This document shows positions 10,865 through 20,514 of a stretch of 64,000 bases of DNA, piece after piece. Origin of the DNA: Mycolicibacterium komanii. Lineage in GTDB: Bacteria > Actinomycetota > Actinomycetes > Mycobacteriales > Mycobacteriaceae. A program made the translations under genes and the position numbers. Each line of letters begins with the position of its first letter. Positions within the stretch are counted from its first letter, which is position 1. The notes beneath the pieces were generated by a model. It saw only the letters and a program-made list of their open reading frames with translations, was not told where the DNA came from and made no database searches. The stretch covers positions 1 through 64,000 of the forward strand of contig NZ_CVTA01000033.1 in the NCBI RefSeq assembly GCF_001050035.1, written 5' to 3'.

Positions 10865-11930
10865 GCTCGAAGGCGTCCCGGGCGTACCCGGGGTGCTGAC
10901 GCCCGAACAATGCCGACAGACCGCGAAATCGATTGCCGCTACCCAGGAGTCGTCGGGTGCGCTGCCCTGGTTCGACGGCGGGCACACCGACCCGTGGGAC
11001 CACATCGAGAACGCGATGGCACTCACCGTCGCGGGCCTGCTCGAACCGGCGCGCGCGGCGTTTGAGTGGTCGCGCACCCATCAGCGCCCCGACGGGTCGT
11101 GGCCCATCCAGTTGCGCAACGGCGTGATCGAAGACGCCAACAGCGACAGCAACTTCTGTGCCTACATCGCGACCGGCGTCTGGCACCACGTTCTGGTCAC
11201 CGGTGACCGCGGCTTCGCGGAGACGATGTGGCCGGTGGTCACCAAGGCCATCGACTTCGTGCTCGGTATGCAGCTCGGCGGCGGCGAGATCGCCTGGGCG
11301 AGAAGTCCTTCGGCGATCGAGGCCGATGCCCTGCTCACCGGGTGCGCGAGCATCTACCACAGCATCCGGTGCGCCTTAGCGCTCGCCGACTACTTCGACG
11401 ACCCGCAGCCCGAGTGGGAGGTGGCGGTCGGACGGCTCGGCCACGCGATCGCCCACCACCCCGAGGCGTTCACGGTCAAGGACCGCTGGTCGATGGAGTG
11501 GTACTACCCGGTGCTCACCGGTGCCGTGCGCGGCGCCGCGGCCCGAACGCGGATCGACGAGCGGTGGCGCGATTTCGTGGTTCCCGGGTTGGGCATCCGC
11601 TGCGTGGACGACCGGCCGTGGGTGACCGGCGCCGAAACCTGTGAGCTGGTCCTGGCTTTGGACGCCATGGGCGACACGGTGCGCGCCAGGGAGCAGTTCA
11701 CCGCGATGCATCATCTGCGTGAGGACGACGGCTCCTACTGGACGGGTCTGGTGTTCGCTGACGGCAAGCGGTGGCCCGAGGAGCGCACGACGTGGACCGG
11801 TGCGGCGATGATCCTGGCCGCCGACGCGTTGTCGTCGACCACCGCGGCGAGCGGAATCTTCCGCGGCGTCGACCTTCCGCGCGGCCTCGAGGGCGAGTAC
11901 GACTGCGAGTGCGCGACGAGCGACCGCTAG
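10851..11930 (+). CDS. Alpha/alpha-toroid protein (prenyltransferase/glycosidase-like fold)
   Basis: 359 residues from GTG 10851. Repeating helical units with WSRTHQRPDGSWP, HLREDDGSYWTG and similar DGSW/DGSY turns indicate an (alpha/alpha) toroid such as seen in terpenoid cyclases, prenyltransferases and six-hairpin glycosidases. No DxDD cyclase motif is visible, so the generic prenyltransferase label often given to such proteins is doubtful here. Acidic residues that could act as glycosidase catalysts exist but are not assignable. It ends head-on against the second methyltransferase with no spacing. Function unknown; a carbohydrate role is suggested by operon partners. Confidence 0.75.
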   Translation: MRIPELEGVPGVPGVLTPEQCRQTAKSIAATQESSGALPWFDGGHTDPWDHIENAMALTVAGLLEPARAAFEWSRTHQRPDGSWPIQLRNGVIEDANSDSNFCAYIATGVWHHVLVTGDRGFAETMWPVVTKAIDFVLGMQLGGGEIAWARSPSAIEADALLTGCASIYHSIRCALALADYFDDPQPEWEVAVGRLGHAIAHHPEAFTVKDRWSMEWYYPVLTGAVRGAAARTRIDERWRDFVVPGLGIRCVDDRPWVTGAETCELVLALDAMGDTVRAREQFTAMHHLREDDGSYWTGLVFADGKRWPEERTTWTGAAMILAADALSSTTAASGIFRGVDLPRGLEGEYDCECATSDR

Positions 11931-13213
<1,283 letters not shown>

Positions 13214-13217
13214 GCGC

Positions 13218-13823
13218 TCAGCGCGAGCCGAGGATCGCCACCGACGCCGTGATGGCCGGTTCGATGATGCCGCGCAGATCGCGCTGGTCCTCCACGAACA
13301 GCGCGGTCAACTCCCGCAGGCCGCCCAGGATGATGAGCGCCAACGGCCGTGAGAGCGGAGCCAGTCGAGCGCGCCGGAAGCCGGGGTTGCTGCTGATGTC
13401 GACGAGCATGTCGGTGAAGCGCTCCATGGCCTCGCGGTGCAGCGGCTGCGCTACCGCTCCGAGTGCGGGCGCCTCGCGGATCCACGCCAACGTGATCGCC
13501 TGCCGCGCAGCGATGTGCTCGACGTAGGCGGTCACCGCCGAGCGGATCTGCTCCTGCCAGTCGGCGTCGGGTTCGGCGGCCGCGCGGACGCTGGCGATCA
13601 TCGTCTCGTTGTTGCGCCGCAACAGCTCGATCAGGCATTCCTCTTTACTCGCGAACTGTTCGTAGAACGTGCGCTTCGACGTCCGCGCGTGCCGAACGAT
13701 GTCGGCGACGGTGGTGTCGCGGTATCCGCGGTCGTTGATCGAGGCGGCCATCCCGTCCAGCAGGCGGTCACGGAACGCGGTGTCGGCGGCGGTGTGCGCG
13801 CCGTTGTCCAGCGCAGTCGTCAT
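13218..13823 (-). CDS. TetR-family regulator next to P450 genes (Rv0135c-like)
   Basis: 201 residues from ATG 13823 with a strong ribosome site GGAGGCGGT; this equals the length I recall for Rv0135c. HTH segment YRDTTVADIVRHARTSKRTFYEQFASKEECL is TetR-type. It diverges from the tandem P450 genes, and the intervening 99 bp holds repeated GGTAC palindromes. In M. tuberculosis the same gene neighbours cyp138. Repressor of the P450 pair and itself by inference. Confidence 0.88.
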   Translation of the reverse strand: MTTALDNGAHTAADTAFRDRLLDGMAASINDRGYRDTTVADIVRHARTSKRTFYEQFASKEECLIELLRRNNETMIASVRAAAEPDADWQEQIRSAVTAYVEHIAARQAITLAWIREAPALGAVAQPLHREAMERFTDMLVDISSNPGFRRARLAPLSRPLALIILGGLRELTALFVEDQRDLRGIIEPAITASVAILGSR

Positions 13824-13851
13824 ACCGCCTCCTCGAGAGCCTTGCATCCCC

Positions 13852-13902
13852 TGGTACCAAGCGGTACCGTACTACACGAATCTGCGGTACATCGTAGTAC
13901 CG
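13852..13902. promoter_or_regulatory. GGTAC-repeat operator region between TetR and P450 genes
   Basis: The gap contains GGTACC at 13853-13858 and 13863-13868, and the dyad CGGTAC-ATCGTA-GTACCG at 13885-13902, plus GTACTAC (13869) facing GTAGTAC (13894). Such clustered dyads between a TetR gene and its divergent target usually mark the repressor sites. Confidence 0.55.
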
Positions 13903-13922
13903 GGGAACTGGCTGGGAGCGTC

Positions 13923-15305
13923 ATGAGCGAAGCTTTGGTCGTCGAAACGCCCACACCCGCAGCGGCGGCGCCTGCCGCCGCGGTCAATCTGCCGCCGAAG
14001 CCGCCGATTCCAAAGCCGCTTCTCGCTCTCGCGTTCTCCGTCTCCCGGCGCTGGACCGTCGCACAGATCGCCCGCCACTACGGCCCCGTCTTCACCCTGA
14101 ACCTCCCGGTCTTCGGGCGCACCGTCGTCATCGGCGACCCGCAGCTCGCCAAGCAGCTGTTCATGGCCAACACCGACGACGTCGGCAACATCCAGCCCAA
14201 CCTGTCGCGGGTGCTGGGCCCCGGTTCGGTGTTCGCGCTCGACGGCGGTGAGCACCGCCGTCGCCGTCGCCTGCTGACCCCGCCGTTCCACGGTAAGAGC
14301 GTCAAGAACTACGAGAAGATCTTCGAAGAGGAGACGCTGCGCGAATCGGCGAACTGGCCTGAGGGCCAGGCATTTCCGACGCTCGAGCCGATGATGCGGA
14401 TCACGCTGAACGCGATCCTGCGCGCGGTGTTCGGCGCCGACGGTGAACAGCTCGACGAACTGCGCCGCATCATCCCGCCGTGGGTGACGCTCGGATCTCG
14501 GGTGGCGTCCTTGCCTGCGCCGTCTCGCACCTACGGCCGGTTCAGCCCATGGGGCCGGCTGGCCGAATACCGCAGGCAGTACGACGAGGTGATCGAGAAA
14601 CTGATCGACCGGGTGAGGTCCGACCCGCATTTCGACGAACGGGCCGACGTCCTCGCGTTGCTGCTGCGCAGCACCTATGAAGACGGTACCGCCATGTCCA
14701 ACAAGGACATCGGCGACGAGTTGCTGACGCTGCTGGCCGCCGGTCACGAGACCACGGCCTCGACACTGGCCTGGGCGTTCGAGCGGATCACCCGCCATCC
14801 CGACGTCCTGGCCGCGTTGGTGTCCGAGGCGCAGACCGACGACAACGCCTACCGGCAGGCCGTGATCGCGGAGGTGCAGCGGTCGCGCACCGTGATCGAC
14901 TTCGCCGGCAGGCATGTCTACTCGCCGAGATTCGAGCTGGGTAAATGGGTTGTGCCGCAGGGATACTCGATGCTGGCGAGCATCTCGCTGATGCACGACA
15001 GGGCGGCCGAGTTCCCAAACCCCGAGAGGTTCGACCCGCGGCGTTTCATCGACGAGCGGCCTCCGACGTTCGCCTTCATTCCGTTCGGCGGCGGCACCCG
15101 CCGGTGTGTCGGAGCCGTCTTCGCCAACGTCGAAATGGACATCGTGTTGCGAACCGTGTTGCGCCAATTCGTGATCGACACCACCACCGCACCCGACGAG
15201 AAGGTGCACTCGCGCGGCGTGGCCTACACCCCGAAGGACGGCGGGCGCATCGTGGCACACCGCCGGAAGAGTCCGCTCGCCCAGGAGGATCCGAGTAACC
15301 GATGA
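13923..15305 (+). CDS. Cytochrome P450, CYP138-like, first tandem copy
   Basis: 460 residues from ATG 13923. I-helix LLAAGHETTAST near residue 275, K-helix EVQR (E-x-x-R), and heme-ligand loop FGGGTRRCVG near residue 395 with Cys as thiolate. An Ala/Pro-rich 25-residue lead precedes the P450 fold. It shares long near-identical stretches with the next gene (for example FALDG-EHR-RR and PPFHG-S-KNYEKI), so the pair arose by duplication. The gene overlaps its partner by 4 bases (ATGA). Substrate unknown. CYP138 assignment rests on position beside Rv0135c- and msrA-like genes. Confidence 0.9.
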   Translation: MSEALVVETPTPAAAAPAAAVNLPPKPPIPKPLLALAFSVSRRWTVAQIARHYGPVFTLNLPVFGRTVVIGDPQLAKQLFMANTDDVGNIQPNLSRVLGPGSVFALDGGEHRRRRRLLTPPFHGKSVKNYEKIFEEETLRESANWPEGQAFPTLEPMMRITLNAILRAVFGADGEQLDELRRIIPPWVTLGSRVASLPAPSRTYGRFSPWGRLAEYRRQYDEVIEKLIDRVRSDPHFDERADVLALLLRSTYEDGTAMSNKDIGDELLTLLAAGHETTASTLAWAFERITRHPDVLAALVSEAQTDDNAYRQAVIAEVQRSRTVIDFAGRHVYSPRFELGKWVVPQGYSMLASISLMHDRAAEFPNPERFDPRRFIDERPPTFAFIPFGGGTRRCVGAVFANVEMDIVLRTVLRQFVIDTTTAPDEKVHSRGVAYTPKDGGRIVAHRRKSPLAQEDPSNR

Positions 15306-16633
15306 CGAACGCGACCACCGCCGGCCAGCAGGCCGCGGTCACCCCCGGTAAGTTGCCGCCGGCGGTGCCGCTGCCCAAACCCGTCCAAATGGTGCTGATG
15401 GCGGGGTTCCGCCGCTGGTTCCTGGGTAAAGCGCTCAATCGCTACGGTCCGGTGTTCGCGATCAACGTGCCGTTCTTCGGGCGCAGCGTGGTGATCGCCG
15501 ATCCCGCGCTGATCCGCAGCGTCTACCTCGCGAGCACCGACGACCTGATCAACGTGCAGCCGAACCTCAGCCGGATCTTCGGTCCCGGTTCGGTTTTCGC
15601 GCTCGACGGCGTCGAGCACCGCAAGCGGCGCAAGCTGCTCGCGCCGCCGTTCCACGGCCAGAGCATCAAGAACTACGAGAAGATCATCGAAGAGGAGACG
15701 CTCCGCGAGACCGCGACATGGCCCGAGGGCGTCGAGTTCGCCACGCTCGAACCGATGAACAGGATCACGCTGAATGTCATCCTGCGCACCGTGTTCGGCG
15801 CCGACGGGGCCGAACTCGACTATCTGCGCGAGATCATCCCGCCGTGGGCCAAGCTCGGTTCGCGCATGGCGACACTGCCCGAACCGTCGTTCGAGACCGG
15901 TCGTCACAGCCCGTGGGGCCGGCTGAAGACATTCCGGCGCAACTTCGACAAGACCGTCTTCGCGCTGATCGACAAGGCCGAGAAGGATCCCGCCCGCGAG
16001 GAGCGCACGGACATCTTGGCCTTGCTGTTGGGCAGCACCTACGAGGACGGCACCCCGATGTCACACCAGGACATCTCCGATGAGCTGCTCACTCTGCTGG
16101 GCGCCGGGCACGAAACCACGGCCTCCACGCTGGGGTGGGCGTTCGAGCGGTTGCGCCGCCATCCCGCGGTGCTGGCCAGGCTGGTCGAGGAGAACGACGC
16201 CGGCGGCAACGAGTACCGCCAGGCCTTCATCTACGAGTTACAGCGCAACCGGACGGTCATCGACTTCTCCGGACGCCACGTTCTCGCACCGCATTTCGAC
16301 GTCGGCCAGTGGCGAATTCCGCACGGGTACACCGTGATGGTGGCCCTGGCCAACATGCACGCCAACCCGGAGGTCTTCCCCGACCCCGAGCGCTTCGACC
16401 CCGAGCGGTTCTTCGGTAAGCGTCCGCCCACGGCGTGGGTGCCGTTCGGTGGCGGCACCCGCCGCTGCATCGGCGCCGCGTTCGCCAACGTCGAGATGGA
16501 CGTCGTCCTGCGAACGGTGTTGCGCCACTTCGTGATCGAAACGGACAACGAGCCCGACGAGAAGGTGCACTTCCGCGGAATCGCGTTCACCCCGAAAGAC
16601 GGGGGCCGGGTCGTGGTGCGTCACCGCACCTGA
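15302..16633 (+). CDS. cyp138: Cytochrome P450, CYP138-like, second tandem copy
   Basis: 443 residues, closest in length to the single M. tuberculosis CYP138 (Rv0136). AGHETTAST in the I-helix, ELQR in the K-helix, and FGGGTRRCIG for the heme cysteine are all intact. Its start overlaps the first copy, giving co-translation. It converges on msrA with a 4-bp gap. Redox partners are not encoded nearby. Role unknown; sterol or lipid hydroxylation is possible given the KstR-boxed genes downstream, but that is speculation. Confidence 0.9.
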   Translation: MTNATTAGQQAAVTPGKLPPAVPLPKPVQMVLMAGFRRWFLGKALNRYGPVFAINVPFFGRSVVIADPALIRSVYLASTDDLINVQPNLSRIFGPGSVFALDGVEHRKRRKLLAPPFHGQSIKNYEKIIEEETLRETATWPEGVEFATLEPMNRITLNVILRTVFGADGAELDYLREIIPPWAKLGSRMATLPEPSFETGRHSPWGRLKTFRRNFDKTVFALIDKAEKDPAREERTDILALLLGSTYEDGTPMSHQDISDELLTLLGAGHETTASTLGWAFERLRRHPAVLARLVEENDAGGNEYRQAFIYELQRNRTVIDFSGRHVLAPHFDVGQWRIPHGYTVMVALANMHANPEVFPDPERFDPERFFGKRPPTAWVPFGGGTRRCIGAAFANVEMDVVLRTVLRHFVIETDNEPDEKVHFRGIAFTPKDGGRVVVRHRT

Positions 16634-16637
16634 CGCG

Positions 16638-17153
16638 CTACTGGCTGGCCGTCTCGCGCTTGGGCAGCTTCCAGCCCGGGCGCGGGAAATGGCAGGTGTA
16701 TCCGGTCGGATAACGCTCCAGGTAATCCTGGTGCTCGGGCTCGGCCTCCCAGAACTCGCCGGCGGGCGTGACCTCCGTGACCACCTTGCCGGGCCACAGC
16801 CCCGACGCGTCGACATCGGCGATGGTGTCCAACGCGACGCGCTTCTGATCGTCGTCGAGGTAGAAGATCGCCGACCGGTAACTGGTGCCGATGTCGTTGC
16901 CCTGACGGTTCTTGGTGGTCGGATCGTGGATCTGGAAGAAGAACTCGAGCAGCGCGCGGTAGTCGGTCTGCGTCGGGTCGTAAACGATCTCGATCGCCTC
17001 GGCATGGCCAGGATGGTTGCGGTAGGTCGGATGGTCGTTCTCACCGCCGGTGTAACCGACGCGGGTGGACACCACGCCCGGCTGCTTGCGGATCAGGTCC
17101 TGCATGCCCCAGAAGCAGCCGCCCGCCAGGATCGCCCTCTTGTGGTCGCTCAT
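16638..17153 (-). CDS. msrA: Peptide methionine (S)-sulfoxide reductase MsrA
   Basis: 171 residues from ATG 17153, overlapping the msrB stop (ATGA). Catalytic motif GGCFWGM at residues 11-17, then [23 protein letters not shown] and HDPTT, all standard MsrA. It repairs oxidised methionine in proteins, using thioredoxin. Downstream partner of msrB, so both stereoisomers are repaired from one operon. In M. tuberculosis msrA (Rv0137c) lies alone at this place. Confidence 0.95.
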   Translation of the reverse strand: MSDHKRAILAGGCFWGMQDLIRKQPGVVSTRVGYTGGENDHPTYRNHPGHAEAIEIVYDPTQTDYRALLEFFFQIHDPTTKNRQGNDIGTSYRSAIFYLDDDQKRVALDTIADVDASGLWPGKVVTEVTPAGEFWEAEPEHQDYLERYPTGYTCHFPRPGWKLPKRETASQ

Positions 17154-17611
17154 GCCTGCGCCTCCTCGTTCACGAACAGCTTCTTGTACTCGCCGTACCC
17201 CTCGGACTCGAGGTCGTCGAGATGGATGAACCTCAGCGAAGCGGAGTTGATGCAGTAGCGCAACCCGCCCTCTGAGCGCGGCCCGTCGCTGAAGACGTGC
17301 CCGAGGTGGCTGTCGCCGTGCGCCGAGCGGACCTCGGTGCGGATCATCAGGTGCGAGAAGTCGCGCTTTTCGACGACGTTCGCCGACTCGATCGGACGGG
17401 TGAAGCTGGGCCACCCCGTCCCGCTGTCGAACTTGTCCACCGACGCGAACAGCGGCTCACCGGAGACCACGTCGACGTAGATGCCGGGCTCGTGGTTGTC
17501 CCAGTACTCGCCGGTGAATGGCCGTTCGGTGCCGTTGCGCTGCGTGACCTGGTACTGCTCCGGCGACAACGCGTTCACCGCGGCCGGATTCTTGTTGTAT
17601 TGCTTTGCCAT
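17150..17611 (-). CDS. msrB: Peptide methionine (R)-sulfoxide reductase MsrB
   Basis: 153 residues. [12 protein letters not shown], the [10 protein letters not shown] segment and the catalytic cysteine in [11 protein letters not shown] identify MsrB. The two CxxC zinc pairs of many MsrB proteins are absent, so it belongs to the zinc-free form. First gene of an msrB-msrA operon. In M. tuberculosis msrB (Rv2674) is elsewhere, so its place here differs. Confidence 0.94.
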   Translation of the reverse strand: MAKQYNKNPAAVNALSPEQYQVTQRNGTERPFTGEYWDNHEPGIYVDVVSGEPLFASVDKFDSGTGWPSFTRPIESANVVEKRDFSHLMIRTEVRSAHGDSHLGHVFSDGPRSEGGLRYCINSASLRFIHLDDLESEGYGEYKKLFVNEEAQA

Positions 17612-17670
17612 AGTGCCTGTATAACCGCCGAACCGACCGCCGTGTTCCTGCTGTTCATTACGGTTGTGTG

Positions 17671-18069
17671 ATGCGCTTGTTCATCGTTCTCATCGCCGCG
17701 GTGCTGGCCGTATGGGTGGCGCCGGTGGCATCCGCGGAGACCGCGGTGTTGGCTGAGCGGCCGGGCTACCCGGGTCTCGTCTTCGTCGACAACCCCGCGA
17801 TCGTCGATCCTCACCCGTTGCGCGCCGAGTCGTACAACCGCGTCCCCGGCGACCGGGCCGTCGGGGTGCACTTCACGACGGGCACGCCGCAGTGTTACGG
17901 CGTGCACGCGACGGTGCAGGAGACCGCCGAAACCGTCACCGTCGAGCTCCTGGGCGGCACGCTCCCCGAAGCCGTCGGCCGACCTTGCATCATGATCGCG
18001 GTGTCCGGGATCCTCGACGTCCCGCTGCAGAACCCGCTCGGTACACGCCAGGTGCTCACCGCGTTCTGA
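17671..18069 (+). CDS. Small secreted protein of unknown function
   Basis: 132 residues from ATG 17671 (a GTG directly before it is equally possible). A clear signal peptide [22 protein letters not shown] precedes about 110 mature residues with two cysteines (QCYG and RPCIM), probably a disulfide. No recognisable domain. Divergent from msrB. Confidence 0.75.
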   Translation: MRLFIVLIAAVLAVWVAPVASAETAVLAERPGYPGLVFVDNPAIVDPHPLRAESYNRVPGDRAVGVHFTTGTPQCYGVHATVQETAETVTVELLGGTLPEAVGRPCIMIAVSGILDVPLQNPLGTRQVLTAF

Positions 18070-18086
18070 CCCCTCGACAAGCTCAG

Positions 18087-18100
18087 TAGAACGTGTTCTA
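18087..18100. promoter_or_regulatory. KstR-type operator (sterol catabolism repressor box)
   Basis: TAGAAC-GT-GTTCTA is a perfect dyad and fits the published KstR consensus TnnAACnnGTTnnA at every fixed position. It ends 8 bases before the start of the SnoaL-like gene, so it should control that gene and the coupled dehydrogenase. Binding is inferred from the motif. Confidence 0.75.
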
Positions 18101-18108
18101 GTTCTGGT

Positions 18109-18615
18109 GTGACGAGCAGCACCTTCAGCCGTGACGAACTCGCCGCGGCGTTTCAGAAGTTCGAGGCGACGGTCGACCGCGCCGCGCAGACCCGCGACTG
18201 GGATCCCTGGGTCGACCAGTACACCGACGACGTTCTCTACATCGAGCACGCCGCCGGGACCATGCGCGGTCGCGAACAGGTGCGGCCCTGGATCTGGAAA
18301 ACCATGGAGTCGTTCCCCGGCAGCTACATGACGTCGTTCCCGTCGCTGTGGACCGTGATCGACGAGGCGACCGGCCGGGTCATCTGTGAGCTCGACAATC
18401 CGATGCGCGATCCCGGCGACGGCACCATCATCAGCGCCACCAACATCTCGATCGTCACCTACGCCGGCGACGGGCTGTGGCGTCGGCAGGAGGACATCTA
18501 CAACCCGCTGCGGTTCGTCAAGGCGACGATGAAGTGGTGTCGGAAGGCCGCCGAGCTCGGCACGTTGCCGCCCGAGGCGGAGGAGTGGATGAAGCAGTAC
18601 GGAGGAGGCAAGTGA
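18109..18615 (+). CDS. SnoaL-like (NTF2-fold) protein, Rv0138-like
   Basis: 168 residues from GTG 18109. The pattern WDPWVDQYTDDVLYIEHAAG-MRGREQVRPWI and the long WR-x-EDIYNP tail are typical of SnoaL/NTF2-like small enzymes or binding proteins. No signal peptide. Its TGA overlaps the GTG of the next gene, and an upstream KstR box suggests induction by sterol catabolites. Likely works with the adjacent dehydrogenase on a steroid-type substrate; this is inference. Confidence 0.85.
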   Translation: MTSSTFSRDELAAAFQKFEATVDRAAQTRDWDPWVDQYTDDVLYIEHAAGTMRGREQVRPWIWKTMESFPGSYMTSFPSLWTVIDEATGRVICELDNPMRDPGDGTIISATNISIVTYAGDGLWRRQEDIYNPLRFVKATMKWCRKAAELGTLPPEAEEWMKQYGGGK

Positions 18616-19616
18616 GCAAGCTGGTCATCGGAGCCAACGGTTTCCTCGGATCGCACGTCACGCGCCAGCTGGTGGCCGACGGACACGACGTCCGCGTCAT
18701 GGTGCGGCCCGACGCGAACACCAAGAGCATCGACGATCTTCCGGTCGAACGGTTCCTCGGCGACATCTGGTACAACGACACGCTGCGCGCGGCCATGACG
18801 GACGTCGACGATGTGTACTACTGCGTCGTCGACACGCGTGGCTGGCTGAAAGACCCGACGCCGCTGTTCTATACGAACGTCGAGGGCACCCGGAACGTCC
18901 TCGAGGTTGCGAAGGACATGAACCTGCGACGGTTCGTCTACACCAGCAGTTACGTGACGGTCGGCCGCAGGCGCGGGCACGTGGCGACCGAGGACGACGT
19001 GATCGTCGACAAGGGGCGGACGCCGTATGTGCGGTCCCGGGTGCAGGCCGAGGACATTGTGCTGCGTTACGCGCGCGAACACGGCATGCCCGCGGTCGCG
19101 ATGTGCGTGTCGACCACCTACGGCAGCGGCGACTGGGGTCGCACCCCGCACGGCGCGATCATCGCGGGCGCGGCCTTCGGCAAGCTGCCGTTCGTGATGG
19201 GCGGCATCGAACTCGAGGCCGTCGGCGTCGACGATGCCGCGCGGGCAATGATTCTCGCCGCGGAGCACGGACGCGTTGGTGAGCGGTATCTGATCTCGGA
19301 GAAGATGATCACCAACGCCGAGGTCGTCCGCATCGCGGCCGAGGCGGCGGGTATGCCGGCGCCGACGAAGACGATCCCGCTGCCCGTGTCGTATGCGATG
19401 GCCGCGCTGGGCACCGCCAAGGCGCGGCTGACCGGCAAGGACGAGAAGCTGTCGCTCGGCTCGCTGCGCCTGATGCGCGCAGAAGCGCCGGTGGATTGCA
19501 GCAAGGCTCGACGCGAATTGGGTTGGCAGCCAAGGCCGGTCGAGGAGTCGATCCGCGAGGCGGCACGGTTCTGGGCGGGCCTTCGGGATGCGCGACGTAC
19601 GAGCAAGGCGGGCTAG
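18612..19616 (+). CDS. NAD-dependent epimerase/3-beta-HSD-like dehydrogenase (Rv0139-like)
   Basis: 334 residues from GTG 18612, preceded by GGAGGAGG. Rossmann loop VIGANGFLGSH at residues 5-15; extended SDR fold with RFVYTSSYVTVG (active-site Ser). The catalytic pair normally Y-x-x-x-K appears as YVRSR, with Arg in the lysine position. It resembles bacterial 3-beta-hydroxysteroid dehydrogenase/isomerase-type extended SDRs. Co-translated with the SnoaL-like gene under a KstR box, supporting a sterol-related reaction. Confidence 0.87.
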   Translation: MSKLVIGANGFLGSHVTRQLVADGHDVRVMVRPDANTKSIDDLPVERFLGDIWYNDTLRAAMTDVDDVYYCVVDTRGWLKDPTPLFYTNVEGTRNVLEVAKDMNLRRFVYTSSYVTVGRRRGHVATEDDVIVDKGRTPYVRSRVQAEDIVLRYAREHGMPAVAMCVSTTYGSGDWGRTPHGAIIAGAAFGKLPFVMGGIELEAVGVDDAARAMILAAEHGRVGERYLISEKMITNAEVVRIAAEAAGMPAPTKTIPLPVSYAMAALGTAKARLTGKDEKLSLGSLRLMRAEAPVDCSKARRELGWQPRPVEESIREAARFWAGLRDARRTSKAG

Positions 19617-19625
19617 CGTCGAGGC

Positions 19626-20444
19626 ATGCCCGACAAACTGCACGTCGATTTGTCCGGTGCCCCGCAGACCATGCTCGCGACGTTCTACGCCAAGGCGCTG
19701 GACGCGGACCTGCCAAAACCCGTTTTGGGCGACAATTTCGCGAAAGAGATCATCGACCGCATCGATTACGACTGGTCGAAAACATCCATAACCGCGGCCA
19801 ATTCGCCGTCGGTGACGACACGCACTGCGCACTTCGACATGTGGGCGCGCCAGTTCTTGGCCGTACACCCTGAGGCGGTCGTGGTGCACCTGGGGTGCGG
19901 GCTGGACGCGCGGGTGTTCCGGATCGATCCCGGGCCAGGTGTCGACTGGTTCGACGTCGATTACCCCGAGGTGATCGATCTGCGCAGGCAACTCTATCCG
20001 GACCGCGATCACTACCGCGTCATCGCCGCTTCCGTCACCGACCCGTCGTGGGTGGCCGAGATACCCAGGGATCGACCGGTTTTGATGATCGCCGAGGGCC
20101 TGACCATGTACCTGGCTGAATCCGAGGGTGTCGCGTTGCTGCACCGCGTGGTCGACGGGTTCGGTTCGGGCGAGCTGCATTTCGACGCGTTCAACCGCCT
20201 GGGCATCCGGTCTCAGTTCTTGAACGCGGTGGTGCGGCGGGCGGGCGCGACGCTGCAGTGGGGCATCGATGGCCCCGACGACATCATCGAAGCGGTGCCC
20301 GGTGTGCGGCTACTGGCATGGGTGTCACCGTTCGACTCCCCGACGTTCCGCGACATCGCGTGGTACTACACCGTGATGGCGCGGGCGATGTCGACGCTGC
20401 CGTCGCTGCGATACATGGCGCAGTACCACCGCTACGCGTTCTGA
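19626..20444 (+). CDS. Leucine carboxyl methyltransferase-like (PPM-type) SAM methyltransferase
   Basis: 272 residues. TTRTAHFDMWARQFL, VVVHLGCGLDARVFRID and WFDVDYPEVIDLRRQLYPD match the LCM/PPM1 family of O-methyltransferases, common in mycobacteria and in polyketide pathways; IAEGLTMYL is also typical. It follows the dehydrogenase by 9 bp and may belong to the same KstR-controlled transcript. Substrate unknown. Confidence 0.88.
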   Translation: MPDKLHVDLSGAPQTMLATFYAKALDADLPKPVLGDNFAKEIIDRIDYDWSKTSITAANSPSVTTRTAHFDMWARQFLAVHPEAVVVHLGCGLDARVFRIDPGPGVDWFDVDYPEVIDLRRQLYPDRDHYRVIAASVTDPSWVAEIPRDRPVLMIAEGLTMYLAESEGVALLHRVVDGFGSGELHFDAFNRLGIRSQFLNAVVRRAGATLQWGIDGPDDIIEAVPGVRLLAWVSPFDSPTFRDIAWYYTVMARAMSTLPSLRYMAQYHRYAF

Positions 20445-20514
20445 GGGTTGCTCCCGAAACTGAAGATATGCGCGAAGCCTGCCGAATTTGGCGAGCAGAA
20501 GTTCAGTTTCGACG

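Noticed and set aside
18498..20180. 560-codon minus-strand frame opposite the Rv0138/Rv0139-like genes
   Set aside because: Antisense shadow of three recognised plus-strand genes; no ribosome site or conserved motif.
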